Assembly: GCF_041107455.1 (NCBI RefSeq)
Contig: NZ_JBGBPY010000001.1
Coordinates: forward strand, 2,046,001 to 2,110,000
Length of the DNA stretch: 64,000 bases
Reading direction: 5' to 3'
From: Rhodanobacter humi
GTDB taxonomy: Bacteria > Pseudomonadota > Gammaproteobacteria > Xanthomonadales > Rhodanobacteraceae
Under the pieces are notes generated by a model that saw only the letters and a list, made by a program, of their open reading frames with translations, made no database searches and was not told where the DNA came from. Positions 39,580 through 47,665 of the stretch are shown in pieces (positions within the stretch are counted from its first letter, which is position 1; the number at the start of each line of letters is the position of its first letter). The translations under genes and the position numbers were made by a program.

Positions 39580-40095
39580 ATGACCGCGCTGGACCGCATC
39601 GACCTGCACCTGCTCGCCGTGCTGCAGACCGAGGGCCGCATCACCAATGCCGAGCTGGCCGAACGGGTGAACCTGTCGCCCTCGGCCTGCCTGCGCCGGC
39701 TGCAACGGCTGGAGGCGGATCAGGTGGTTACCGGCTACGCCGCCCAGGTCGACCCGCTGGCGGTGGGCCTGGGCCTGCAGGCTTTCGTGCGCGTGCAGCT
39801 GGTGAAGCACGAGGCCGAGGTGATCGAGCGCTTCGTGGAGCGCGTCAACGGCTGGGACGAGGTGGTGGCCTGCCACGCGCTCACCGGCGACATGGACTAC
39901 CTGCTGCACGTCTACGTGGCCGACCTCGCGGATTTCTCGCGCTTCCTGCTCGACCGCCTGCTCAATGCCGCCGGCGTGGCCGACGTCAACTCCAGCTTCG
40001 TGCTGCGCACGGTAAAGCGTTCGCCTTCGCTGCCGCTGCCGCGCGCGGAAAATCCGCCGTCGTCGCCCAAGAGCCTGTTCAATGTCTCCACGTAG
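39580..40095 (+). CDS. Lrp/AsnC-family regulator, likely phhA regulator, with repeat-derived C-terminus
   Basis: Feast/famine regulator of 171 residues: HTH (LDRIDLHLLAVLQTEGRITN, VNLSPSACLRRLQRLEADQV) and the ligand-sensing RAM domain (about 70-145, AFVRVQLVKHEAEVIERFVE, VVACHALTGDMDYLLHVYVA). It is divergent from phhA, as aromatic-amino-acid Lrp regulators often are. The last codons (reading SLFNVST) and the stop lie inside the left arm of a 268-bp inverted-repeat element. Insertion of that element appears to have replaced the original end of the gene, though the folded domain is complete. Confidence 0.92.
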   Translation: MTALDRIDLHLLAVLQTEGRITNAELAERVNLSPSACLRRLQRLEADQVVTGYAAQVDPLAVGLGLQAFVRVQLVKHEAEVIERFVERVNGWDEVVACHALTGDMDYLLHVYVADLADFSRFLLDRLLNAAGVADVNSSFVLRTVKRSPSLPLPRAENPPSSPKSLFNVST

Positions 40096-40337
40096 CCCGC
40101 GTTGCCTTGCCGTGGCCGTCAGGTGGTGGCGCGTGGCGCAGCGCCTGCCTGGCTGGCAGGTCAAGCCGCGCGCTGCCGCCTGGCGGCCACGGCAAGGCAA
40201 CCCGAAGGGCCGGGTCTGTTTGCCCCCATGCCGGCGTCATCACTCGGTCGTGGACGGACGTCCACTTCCTCGTTCTTCCTTGGCCTGCGCGCAAACAGCT
40301 CCCGGCGCGGGCTACGCGGAGACTTTGAACAGGCTCT
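40070..40337. mobile_element. MITE-like element with nested inverted repeats
   Basis: A 268-bp element. Terminal arms 40070-40101 and 40306-40337 are inverted copies, 30 of 32 bases identical (outer end AGAGCCTGTTCAA, inner end CGTAGCCCGCG). A second inverted pair, 40101-40120 and 40182-40201 (GTTGCCTTGCCGTGGCC core, 1 mismatch in 20), forms an internal hairpin about 100 bp long. No transposase and no clear target-site duplication. It lies between the Lrp and PlsC genes and contributes the Lrp stop codon. Confidence 0.75.
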
Positions 40338-40373
40338 AACGTTGCGGGCAACAGACGCTAGACTAACGGGCTG

Positions 40374-41189
40374 ATGGACACCGCCACCGCCTCCCCGCCG
40401 ATCCGCGACCACCTGCGTCCGCTGCGCTACCTGTGGCGCGTGCCGCTGCTGCTGCTGCATGCCGTGCTCGCGATCATGCTGGCCGCGTTCGTGATGAGCT
40501 GGAACCGCAACCGCGTGATGCGCGACGGTCGCGAACCGTTTTCGCATCGGCTGGTGCGTTGGTGGTCGGTTGCGCTGATGCGCATCTTCGGTCTGCGCGC
40601 GGTGCGCGTCGGCGAGCCGCTGGCCGATCCGGTGCTGTTCGTGGCGAACCACACCTCGTGGATCGACATCGAGCTGCTGCACTCGCAGCGCGCGGCCTGC
40701 TTCGTGGCCAAGGCGGAGATCGCGCACTGGCCGCTGGTGGGCTGGCTGGCGGCCAGCGGCGGCACGATCTTCCATCGCCGTGGCAGCAACCACTCGCTCG
40801 CCGCGGTGATGCAGGTGATGGTGGAGCGCCTGCGCGCCGGCCGTTCGGTGGCGGTGTTCCCCGAGGGCGGCACCGGCCATGATGGTGTGCTCAAGGTGTT
40901 CCACGCGCGCATCTTCCAGGCTGCGCTGGACGCCGAGGTCGCCGTGCAGCCGGTGGCGCTGCGCTTCGTGCGCGACGGCCGTCGCGTGGTCGACGCCGGT
41001 TTCCGCGAGCACGAGAACTTCCTGCAGAACTTCCTGCGCCTGCTCGGCGGCCCGTCGATGGATGCCGAGGTGCATTTCCTGCAGCCGGTGCCGGCCAGTC
41101 CCGACGCGCGTCGCCGCATGGCCGAGCTGTCGCGCGAGCGCATCGCCGCGGCCCTGGAAAATGCCGCGCAGGAGCCGTGCGTCGCATGA
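40374..41189 (+). CDS. lysophospholipid acyltransferase (PlsC family)
   Basis: Acyl-CoA/ACP-dependent 1-acyl-glycerol-3-phosphate acyltransferase-like membrane enzyme of 271 residues. One or two N-terminal helices (PLLLLHAVLAIMLAAFVMSW), the catalytic box FVANHTSWIDIELLHS (H-x4-D), the glycerol-phosphate site TIFHRRGSNHS and FPEGGTGHDG. Its stop overlaps the ATG of the downstream hydrolase (ATGA). It might act in phosphatidate synthesis or in acylation of another lipid such as ornithine lipids. Confidence 0.92.
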   Translation: MDTATASPPIRDHLRPLRYLWRVPLLLLHAVLAIMLAAFVMSWNRNRVMRDGREPFSHRLVRWWSVALMRIFGLRAVRVGEPLADPVLFVANHTSWIDIELLHSQRAACFVAKAEIAHWPLVGWLAASGGTIFHRRGSNHSLAAVMQVMVERLRAGRSVAVFPEGGTGHDGVLKVFHARIFQAALDAEVAVQPVALRFVRDGRRVVDAGFREHENFLQNFLRLLGGPSMDAEVHFLQPVPASPDARRRMAELSRERIAAALENAAQEPCVA

Positions 41190-42202
41190 GCCTGCCGTGC
41201 GGAAAGGATTTCCGTCCGTCCTGGCCGCTCACCAGCGGGCATCTGCAGACCATGCTCTCCTCCAGCGGAGTGCGCCGCCTGCTGCTGCCGCGCGCCGCGC
41301 GCATGGTGCAGGAAGGCGCCGAGCCGGTGATGGTGGACGGCGGCGGCGGCGTGCGCCTCACCGGCGCATTCACCGCGCAGAAGACGCGCCCGCAGCCGCG
41401 CGGCCTCGCCGTGCTGTTCCACGGCTGGGAAGGCAGCGTCGATTCCACCTACGTGCTGCAGACCGGCAGCCGCCTGCTCGCCGACGGCTGGGACATCTTC
41501 CGCCTCAACTTCCGCGACCACGGCGACAGCCACGGCCTCAACGAGGCGCTGTTCCACTCCTGCCGCATCGACGAGGTGGTACACGCGCTGGGCGACATCG
41601 CCGCGCGCTGGCCGGCGCGTCCGCTGGCGCTGGCCGGCTTCTCGCTGGGCGGCAACTTCGCGCTGCGCGCGGCGTTGCAGACCTCGCGCGTGGGCATCCC
41701 GCTCGCCTACGCGCTGGCGGTGTGCCCGATCATCGATCCCGCCGAAGGCCTGTTCTCGCTGGAGGAAGCGGCGCCCTGGTTCTACCAGGCCTATTTCATG
41801 CACAAGTGGCGGCACTCGCTGCTGGCCAAGCAGAAGGCGTTCCCGCAGCACCGGTACTTCGAGATGTCGGAGCTGAAGCAGGATCTGCGCGGGCTCACCG
41901 AATCGCTGGTGCGGCGGCATACCGACTTCGGTTCGCTGCAGCAGTACCTGGACGGCTATTCGGTGGCCGCCGACGCGCTGATGGCGATGCAGGTCCCCGC
42001 CACCATCCTCACTGCGCGCGACGATCCGGTGATCCCGGTGGGCGCGTTCGAGCAGCTGCGCCTGCCGCCGAACGTGGAACTGGACATCGCCGAGCACGGC
42101 GGCCACTGCGGCTTCATCCGCGGCCGCGACATGACCAGCTTCACCGACGACTACATCGCGGCGCGCTTCAACGCGCTGGCGGACGAAACCCCGGGCGGAT
42201 GA
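41186..42202 (+). CDS. yheT: YheT-family alpha/beta hydrolase
   Basis: Alpha/beta-hydrolase of 338 residues. Start at the ATG overlapping the PlsC stop. Family features: FRPSWPLTSGHLQTML near the N-terminus, oxyanion region LAVLFHGWEGSVDSTYV, LNFRDHGDSHGLNEAL, nucleophile ALAGFSLGGNFALRAAL, acid in ILTARDDPVIPV and His in AEHGGHCGFIRG. E. coli YheT is an uncharacterised carboxylesterase-like enzyme. Coupling with PlsC suggests a role in acyl-lipid turnover. Confidence 0.92.
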   Translation: MSLPCGKDFRPSWPLTSGHLQTMLSSSGVRRLLLPRAARMVQEGAEPVMVDGGGGVRLTGAFTAQKTRPQPRGLAVLFHGWEGSVDSTYVLQTGSRLLADGWDIFRLNFRDHGDSHGLNEALFHSCRIDEVVHALGDIAARWPARPLALAGFSLGGNFALRAALQTSRVGIPLAYALAVCPIIDPAEGLFSLEEAAPWFYQAYFMHKWRHSLLAKQKAFPQHRYFEMSELKQDLRGLTESLVRRHTDFGSLQQYLDGYSVAADALMAMQVPATILTARDDPVIPVGAFEQLRLPPNVELDIAEHGGHCGFIRGRDMTSFTDDYIAARFNALADETPGG

Positions 42203-42211
42203 CGCCGGATT

Positions 42212-42448
42212 TCAGCGCTCGCGCAACGGATCGAGCAGGCGCTTCAGTCCGTTGTGGTCGATCTCCAGCATCAACGCGAGCAGGCGGCCGAGTTCGCCGG
42301 GCGGAAAACCCTGGCGCGCGAACCACGCGAGGTAGGCGCCGGGCAGGTCCGCGATCAGGTGGCCCTGGTATTTGCCGAACGGCATGCGCACGGTCACCAG
42401 GCGCCGGAGGATCTCGGGTTCCGTCGATGATCCCGCGAGTTCAACCAC
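42212..42448 (-). CDS. DUF3820 small protein
   Basis: A 78-residue protein: RMPFGKYQGHLIADLPGAYL, then WFARQGFPPGELGRLLALML, a recognisable DUF3820 family core. The GTG start at 42448 lies within the last codons of hepT (8-bp overlap, GTGGTTGA), giving normal family length. Cytosolic, function unknown; sometimes described as putative quorum-sensing-regulated virulence factors, without evidence of mechanism. Confidence 0.75.
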   Translation of the reverse strand: MVELAGSSTEPEILRRLVTVRMPFGKYQGHLIADLPGAYLAWFARQGFPPGELGRLLALMLEIDHNGLKRLLDPLRER

Positions 42449-42788
42449 TGTCTGAGGTGTCCGGAGAAAGCATGCCGCGGACGACCGCTTCGAGCGGTGG
42501 CAGCTGATCCCGTACCACGGCCTGCACCGTCTTTGCGTCGATGTTGCCCAGATAGTTGTGCACGAGAATGTTGCGGAAGCCGCCGATCTGCGTCCACGGG
42601 ATATTCCGGTGGGGAGCCTTGAGTTCGTCGGGCAGCCGCTGGGTGGCTTCGGACAGGGTCTGCAGGTTGCGCAAGGTCGCGTCGTAGAGCACCTCATCCC
42701 GTGTCAGGTCGCCGCGTTGCTGGATGCGCCGAATCTTCTCGATGGCGTCGAGGATGTGATGCGCGTAAGCCCGCCAGTCCCGACTCAC
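42441..42788 (-). CDS. hepT: HepT-family RNase toxin
   Basis: HEPN-domain toxin of 115 residues, partner of the MntA-type nucleotidyltransferase. Catalytic motif R-x4-H-x-Y is present as FRNILVHNYLGNID. Helices DWRAYAHHILDAIEKIRRIQ and DEVLYDATLRNLQTLSEATQ match the fold. The GTG at 42788 overlaps the mntA stop (GTGA). In characterised pairs the antitoxin AMPylates the Tyr next to the His, blocking the RNase. Confidence 0.93.
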   Translation of the reverse strand: MSRDWRAYAHHILDAIEKIRRIQQRGDLTRDEVLYDATLRNLQTLSEATQRLPDELKAPHRNIPWTQIGGFRNILVHNYLGNIDAKTVQAVVRDQLPPLEAVVRGMLSPDTSDSG

Positions 42789-43081
42789 AGCTCCACCGCT
42801 TCGTTCAGCACGGTGGCGCGGATGTGGCGGTTGAGTTCGTGCTCGGGAACGAGGTCGAGCGAACGACCGGTGATCTCCGACAGGCGTTCGGCAAGCGGCA
42901 GGCGCTGCGCGAACAGGTCGTAGCCACGAGGAAAGTCCACCAGGAAATCGATGTCGCTGTCCGGCCGTTCCTCGCCGCGGGCCACTGAGCCGAACACGCG
43001 GATGCGCTGCGCGCCGTACTGGTGGCACGCGGCAAGGATGGCGTCCTTTTGTCCGCGCAGATCGTCGAGCAACTTGCTCAT
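42785..43081 (-). CDS. mntA: MntA-family nucleotidyltransferase antitoxin
   Basis: Minimal nucleotidyltransferase of 98 residues with the signature FGSVARGEERPDSDIDFLVD (G-S-x10-D-x-D), which binds Mg-ATP to transfer AMP to HepT. Regular fold otherwise: ILAACHQYGAQRIRVFG and SLDLVPEHELNRHIRATV. It is first in the operon mntA-hepT-DUF3820, all overlapping. The 164 bp upstream to the divergent sorbosone-dehydrogenase gene holds the promoter. Confidence 0.93.
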   Translation of the reverse strand: MSKLLDDLRGQKDAILAACHQYGAQRIRVFGSVARGEERPDSDIDFLVDFPRGYDLFAQRLPLAERLSEITGRSLDLVPEHELNRHIRATVLNEAVEL

Positions 43082-43245
43082 GGCTACATCGCGAATGCTT
43101 GGGTGGTCGTTGCGGTACTCGACTGCAGTTTAGTCCGAAGCATTCTCGTGGGTAAGCGCATCGTGCCGATGGCAGCCGGTCTGGCCTGTGCATCGGCTCC
43201 GTGATCAGTATAGGCTTGACCCTTTCGTCGATCTGGAGCTTGAGC

Positions 43246-44346
43246 ATGCGCTTCGTATCGTCTCTGTTGCCGAGCATCTTGCTGATGCTGCTTGCCGCGC
43301 CCGCGTTCGGCGCGGTCCATCTGGACCGGCTGACGCTGCCGAAAGGCTTCCACATCGCGGTGTATTCCGACCAGGTGCCGAATGCGCGCGAGATCGCGCT
43401 GGGCGCGAAGGGCACGGTGTTCGTGGGCTCGATGGACGCGGGCAAGGTCTACGCGCTCACCGACACGAAACACGACGGCCATGCCGACAAGGTGCGCGTG
43501 CTCGCCAGCGGGCTGGAGATGCCGGTGGGCGTGGCCTTCCGCGACGGCAACCTCTACATCTCGGCGGTGAGCCGCATCGTCGTGCTGCGCGACATCGAGA
43601 ACCACCTCGACGATCCGCCCAAGCCGGAACTCGTCACCGACAAGCTGCCCAGCGAAAGGCACCACGGCTGGCGCTTTATCGCGTTCGGCCCGGACGGCAA
43701 GCTCTACGTGCCGATCGGCGCACCCTGCAACGTGTGCGACAAGGGCAACGCGTTCGCCAAGCTCACTCGCATGAATGCCGACGGCAGCGATGCGCAGGAC
43801 GTGGCCTACGGCATCCGCAACACCGTGGGCTTCGACTGGCGCCCCGGCTCGCACCAGCTGTGGTTCACCGACAACGGCCGCGACATGCTGGGCGACGACA
43901 TCCCCAGCGACGAGTTGAACCGGCTCTCGCGTGTCGGCGAACACTTCGGGTTTCCCTATTGCCACGAAGGCGACATCCTCGACCCCGAATTCGGCAAGGG
44001 CCACCGCTGCAAGGACTACACGCCGCCGGTGCTGAAGCTGGGCGCGCACGTGGCCTCGCTGGGCATGCGTTTCTACGCGGGCCGCATGTTCCCGGCCGGC
44101 TACCGGGGCGCAATCCTGGTCGCCGAGCACGGCTCGTGGAACCGCACGAAGAAATCCGGCTACCGCGTGATGACGGTGCGGCTCGACGGCAACAAGGTGG
44201 CCAGCTACCAGCCGCTGATCACCGGCTTCGAGCAGGACGAGAAGGCCTGGGGCCGCCCGGTCGACGTGCAGCCGTTGCCGGATGGCAGCGTGCTGGTGAG
44301 CGACGATCTGGCGGGGGCGGTGTATCGGGTGACGTACCAACCGTAA
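43246..44346 (+). CDS. exported PQQ-dependent sugar dehydrogenase-like protein (sorbosone/aldose type)
   Basis: Predicted periplasmic beta-propeller oxidoreductase of 366 residues. Signal peptide after the ATG at 43246 (SLLPSILLMLLAAPAFGAV). Propeller motifs include EIALGAKGTVFVGSMDAGKV, HHGWRFIAFGPDGKLYVPIG, RNTVGFDWRPGSHQLWFTDN and the conserved ILVAEHGSWNRTKKSGYRV. These are the GSDH/sorbosone dehydrogenase pattern, whose soluble members bind PQQ and Ca. No PQQ biosynthesis genes are in the window. The substrate could be an aldose or aldehyde. Confidence 0.85.
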   Translation: MRFVSSLLPSILLMLLAAPAFGAVHLDRLTLPKGFHIAVYSDQVPNAREIALGAKGTVFVGSMDAGKVYALTDTKHDGHADKVRVLASGLEMPVGVAFRDGNLYISAVSRIVVLRDIENHLDDPPKPELVTDKLPSERHHGWRFIAFGPDGKLYVPIGAPCNVCDKGNAFAKLTRMNADGSDAQDVAYGIRNTVGFDWRPGSHQLWFTDNGRDMLGDDIPSDELNRLSRVGEHFGFPYCHEGDILDPEFGKGHRCKDYTPPVLKLGAHVASLGMRFYAGRMFPAGYRGAILVAEHGSWNRTKKSGYRVMTVRLDGNKVASYQPLITGFEQDEKAWGRPVDVQPLPDGSVLVSDDLAGAVYRVTYQP

Positions 44347-44382
44347 TAGCCCGTCATCCCCATCGGATCAGAGGAACGCCCC

Positions 44383-45006
44383 ATGCAACTGCGCAGCGAC
44401 AACTTCGCCGACGGCCAGCCCATCCCCGCCGCCAACGCCTTCGGCAAGCCCGGCGCCCCGGTGGCGCTGTCGGACAATCGCAGCCCGCATCTGGCGTGGC
44501 GCGATGCGCCGGAAGGCACGCGTTCCTTCGTGCTCACCTGCATCGACGTCGACGTGCCCAGTCGTGGCGACGACGTGAACAAGGAAGGGCGCGTCGTGCC
44601 CGCGGACCTGCCGCGGGTGGAGTTCGTGCACTGGCTGATGGCGAACATTCCCGCCGAATGCGGCGAGTTCGACGAGGGCGCGTGCTGCGACGGCATCACG
44701 CCGCGCGGCAAGCGCGATCCGCTGGGGCCGCCGGGCAGCGTGCAGGGGTTGAACGACTACACCGGCTGGTTCGCGGGCGACGCCGGGATGGGCGGCGACT
44801 ACCTTGGTTACGACGGCCCGTGCCCGCCGTGGAACGACAGCCTCGTGCACCATTACCACTTCCGCATCCACGCGCTGGACGCGGCTAAGCTGGAACTGTC
44901 GCGCGGCTTCACGCTGGCCGAACTGCGCACGGCGATGCGCGGCCATGTGCTGGCGGAAGCGGAACTGGTGGGCACCTACGCGATCCGTCCCGCTTCCGCG
45001 ACGTGA
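44383..45006 (+). CDS. YbhB/YbcL-type phosphatidylethanolamine-binding protein
   Basis: PEBP/Raf-kinase-inhibitor-like protein of 207 residues, cytosolic. Motifs: [38 protein letters not shown] (the D-x-D-x-P element, here with an extra loop), [14 protein letters not shown] and [20 protein letters not shown] (G-P-x-P). The insertions make it longer than E. coli YbhB. Ligand unknown. It lies 36 bp after the sorbosone-dehydrogenase gene and may be cotranscribed. Confidence 0.88.
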   Translation: MQLRSDNFADGQPIPAANAFGKPGAPVALSDNRSPHLAWRDAPEGTRSFVLTCIDVDVPSRGDDVNKEGRVVPADLPRVEFVHWLMANIPAECGEFDEGACCDGITPRGKRDPLGPPGSVQGLNDYTGWFAGDAGMGGDYLGYDGPCPPWNDSLVHHYHFRIHALDAAKLELSRGFTLAELRTAMRGHVLAEAELVGTYAIRPASAT

Positions 45007-45131
45007 CGGCGAATGTGCAGGTGGCGTGCACGCACGCGCGCCCCTTCACGCGCAGATGGCGGCCAATGTGGATGAATGACTGCACGCGGCCACGCACGTC
45101 GTGGTCGGCATTCGTTCAAGAGGGCAACGCC

Positions 45132-45287
45132 ATGCTTCACTACGCACTGGTATTCCTGATCGTCGCCATCATCGCCGCGGTGCTCGGCTTCGGCGGCATT
45201 GCAGGCGCGGCGGCCGGGATGGCGAAGATCCTGTTCGTCGTGTTCCTGGTCCTGGCGATCATCTCGTTCCTGCGCCGCGCGAAGTGA
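45132..45287 (+). CDS. DUF1328 (UPF0391) small membrane protein
   Basis: A 51-residue protein of two transmembrane helices ([20 protein letters not shown] and [20 protein letters not shown]) with the family glycine turn [14 protein letters not shown]. YtjA-like members are often stress-induced. It heads a run of small envelope-stress genes. AAGAGGGCAACGCC precedes the ATG. Confidence 0.92.
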   Translation: MLHYALVFLIVAIIAAVLGFGGIAGAAAGMAKILFVVFLVLAIISFLRRAK

Positions 45288-45345
45288 GGCGTGGCGCAGC
45301 GCCCGGCGAACCGGCATTCTTCCGCATGAGCTACATGGAGACAGC

Positions 45346-45708
45346 ATGAACAAGCAGGCAGCAACGACCGAAAACGACACGCCCAGTCGCATCGACGAAG
45401 GCGCCGAGCGCGTCAAGCAGGCCACCTCCAGCGCGGTCGCCGGCACCAAGGAGGCGGTGGGGCGCGCCGCGGACCACGTCGAGGAAAGCCTGCACCGCGC
45501 CACCGACAAGGTCGCCGCCGGTGCGCATCGTGCCAGCGACAAGCTCGACGAGGCAGGCGAACGCGGCCGTGCCGCCTACGACGCCACGATGGATCGCGCC
45601 GACGAGTGGCTGGAGCAGGTGCGCGACTACGTGCGCGAGAAGCCGGTGCAGTCGATGGCGATCGCGCTGGGCGCGGGCTGGCTGCTCGGCCGCCTGCTCA
45701 GGCGCTGA
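45346..45708 (+). CDS. YqjD/ElaB-like (DUF883-type) membrane-anchored protein
   Basis: A 120-residue protein: polar, Ala/Glu/Arg-rich helical N-terminal 90 residues (RVKQATSSAVAGTKEAVGRA, ESLHRATDKVAAGAHRASDK), then REKPVQSMAIALGAGWLLGRL, a single C-terminal tail anchor. In E. coli, YqjD and ElaB bind stationary-phase ribosomes to the membrane. Same function is only inferred. Followed 6 bp later by a YqjE-like gene, as in yqjD-yqjE. Confidence 0.85.
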   Translation: MNKQAATTENDTPSRIDEGAERVKQATSSAVAGTKEAVGRAADHVEESLHRATDKVAAGAHRASDKLDEAGERGRAAYDATMDRADEWLEQVRDYVREKPVQSMAIALGAGWLLGRLLRR

Positions 45709-45714
45709 TCGCGC

Positions 45715-46185
45715 ATGCAGGAAGAACCCGCGCGCGAACAGGATCACGCGACGGCGCCGGAAGCTCCGGCGCCGTCCTCGTCTCTGCTGGACGAACTGGG
45801 CCGGCTGGCCGGTGCGGTGCGCCGGCTGTTCGGCGCGCAGCTGCAGCTGCTGGCCGCCGAGCTGGGGCTGGCGCGCAGCGCGGTGTCGTGGCTGCTGGTG
45901 GCTGCGCTGCTCGCCACCGTGGCCGGCGTGGCGCTGGGCCTGACCCTGCTCGGCCTGGTCGGCGTGCTGCTGGCCACCTGGTTCCACTCGTGGATCTGGG
46001 CGCTGCTGGTGCTGGCGCTGCTGCAGGCATTGCTGCTGGCGGGCGCGATCGGGCTGTTCCGCCGCTGCATGCACTGGATGAGCCTGCCCGCCACGCGCCA
46101 CGAATGGGGTGCGATGATGCGCGAGACGCTGCATCGCGCCGAGCGCGAGGTCGACGGCGAATCCGCGGGGGAGCACAAGCCATGA
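45715..46185 (+). CDS. YqjE-like phage-holin-family (DUF1469) membrane protein
   Basis: A 156-residue membrane protein: cytosolic helix LLDELGRLAGAVRRLFGAQL, then a helical hairpin of two hydrophobic segments (VSWLLVAALLATVAGVALGL and WIWALLVLALLQALLLAGAI) and a charged tail. The pattern is the Actinobacterial/proteobacterial holin superfamily III, where YqjE belongs; real holin activity is unproven. Its stop overlaps the next gene by ATGA. Confidence 0.88.
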   Translation: MQEEPAREQDHATAPEAPAPSSSLLDELGRLAGAVRRLFGAQLQLLAAELGLARSAVSWLLVAALLATVAGVALGLTLLGLVGVLLATWFHSWIWALLVLALLQALLLAGAIGLFRRCMHWMSLPATRHEWGAMMRETLHRAEREVDGESAGEHKP

Positions 46186-46478
46186 GTCTGTTCAGCCATC
46201 TCGACAAGGTGCGTGCGGCACAGGCGCGGGTGGCCGCGCATCGCGCGGAACTGGCCGAGCCGGCCGCGGCCCTGCTGGCGCGCGGGGAGCGGCATCCGCT
46301 GCTCGCGCTGGGCGCGGCGGGCGGCGCGGGCTTCGTGCTCGGCAGTCTCGACGTGCATCCCCTGCGCGTGCCGGGCGTGGGGCCGCTGTTGCGCGGTGGC
46401 CTTGCCGAAGTGGTGGCGCAGGGCGTGCGCATGGTCGTCGAGCTGGGTGCCGGCGCCTTCGACGACGCTTCCGCATGA
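46182..46478 (+). CDS. hypothetical protein of the yqjDE-like operon (YqjK-like position)
   Basis: A 98-residue protein, Ala/Arg-rich, amphipathic first half (SHLDKVRAAQARVAAHRAEL) and a central Gly/Ala-rich hydrophobic stretch (LLALGAAGGAGFVLGSLDVH). In E. coli the third gene of the corresponding operon is yqjK, but sequence similarity is not clear. Both ends overlap its neighbours by ATGA, firm support for its being a gene. Function unknown. Confidence 0.7.
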   Translation: MSLFSHLDKVRAAQARVAAHRAELAEPAAALLARGERHPLLALGAAGGAGFVLGSLDVHPLRVPGVGPLLRGGLAEVVAQGVRMVVELGAGAFDDASA

Positions 46479-47632
46479 ACGATCCGCTGCCGCTGTCCGG
46501 TGCCGCCGCCGCGTGCGAAGCCGCGCCGCCGGTGCCGCCGCCGCGTGCATCGATCCTGTCGCGCGGCCGCTTCGCGCGGCGCAGCGCACGCGGCATGCGT
46601 CGCCACCTGCGCGCGATCCGCGTGCTGCTCAACGCGCTGCTGCTGCTGGCGCTGCTGTACACGGTGACGCTGTGCAAGGCGCTGCTGATCCCGCTGGTGC
46701 TGGCCGCCTTCATCGGCCTGGCGCTGAACCCGGTCGTCGCTGGCGCCGCCCGCTGGGGCGTGCCGCGCTGGCTGGGTGCCAGCGTGCTGATGCTGGCGTT
46801 GATCGGCGGCATCGGCACCGGCATCGGCCTGCTCACGCCGCCGGCACTGGACTGGATCCACGAGGCGCCGAGCACGATCCGCCGCTTCGTGCCGAAGCTT
46901 GAGCACATCACCCAGCCGCTGGAAGCCGCCAACCGTGCCACCCAGACCCTGGTCAACGGCCGCCCGACCTACGCACGGCCGCAGCCGGCCGATGTGGCGG
47001 TGAGCGCATGGGACGTGGTGTCGGCGGCGCCGAAGGTGCTGGCGGCGGTGCTCACCGTGGTGCTGCTGGTGTTCTTCTTTCTCGTCTACGGCGACCTGCT
47101 GCTGCGCCGGCTGGTCGAGATCGGGCCGGGCTTCAGCTACAAGCGCCAGGCGGTGTCGGTGGTGCGCGGCATCCAGCACGAGGTGTCGCGCTACATCCTC
47201 ACCACCTTGCTGATCAACTTCGCGCTGGGCGCGCTCACCGCGGGCATCCTGTGGCAGCTGCGCATGCCCGATCCGCTGCTGTGGGGCGCGGTGGCGATGT
47301 TCGCGAACTTCATCCCCTACGTGGGCGCGATCTTCACCACCAGCGTGCTGCTGCTGGTGGGCCTGGTGCATTTCGACCAGCTCGGCCACGCGCTGCTGCC
47401 CGCGCTGTGCTTCGCCGGGCTGACCGTGTTCGAGGGCAACCTGGTGACGCCGCTGATCCTGGGCCGGCGCATGCGCCTGTCGCCGATCGCGATCCTGGTC
47501 TGGCTCCTGGTCTGGGGCTGGCTGTGGGGCATCCCCGGCGCGCTGCTCGCGGTGCCCATGCTGACCAGCGTCAAGCTGATCGCCGAGCACGTGCGCGGCT
47601 GGGCGTGGTTCGGGCACATGGTGCAGCGCTAG
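46475..47632 (+). CDS. AI-2E family transporter (PerM-like)
   Basis: Polytopic membrane protein of 385 residues of the AI-2 exporter superfamily. N-terminal helices at about 50-85 and 95-120, the extramembrane region PSTIRRFVPKLEHITQPLEA, and the family core LGALTAGILWQLRMPDPLLW, AMFANFIPYVGAIFTTSVLL and GNLVTPLILGRRMRLSPIAI. Family functions range from autoinducer export to Na+/H+ antiport; none can be chosen. Start overlaps the preceding gene. Confidence 0.9.
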   Translation: MNDPLPLSGAAAACEAAPPVPPPRASILSRGRFARRSARGMRRHLRAIRVLLNALLLLALLYTVTLCKALLIPLVLAAFIGLALNPVVAGAARWGVPRWLGASVLMLALIGGIGTGIGLLTPPALDWIHEAPSTIRRFVPKLEHITQPLEAANRATQTLVNGRPTYARPQPADVAVSAWDVVSAAPKVLAAVLTVVLLVFFFLVYGDLLLRRLVEIGPGFSYKRQAVSVVRGIQHEVSRYILTTLLINFALGALTAGILWQLRMPDPLLWGAVAMFANFIPYVGAIFTTSVLLLVGLVHFDQLGHALLPALCFAGLTVFEGNLVTPLILGRRMRLSPIAILVWLLVWGWLWGIPGALLAVPMLTSVKLIAEHVRGWAWFGHMVQR

Positions 47633-47665
47633 GGCAACGCGAGCGGTGCCGATCGGTCGCCGCCG

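Noticed and set aside
45715-46185. Prophage holin
   Set aside because: Although of the holin superfamily, it sits in a yqjD-yqjE-like operon with no lysin, portal or tail genes nearby.
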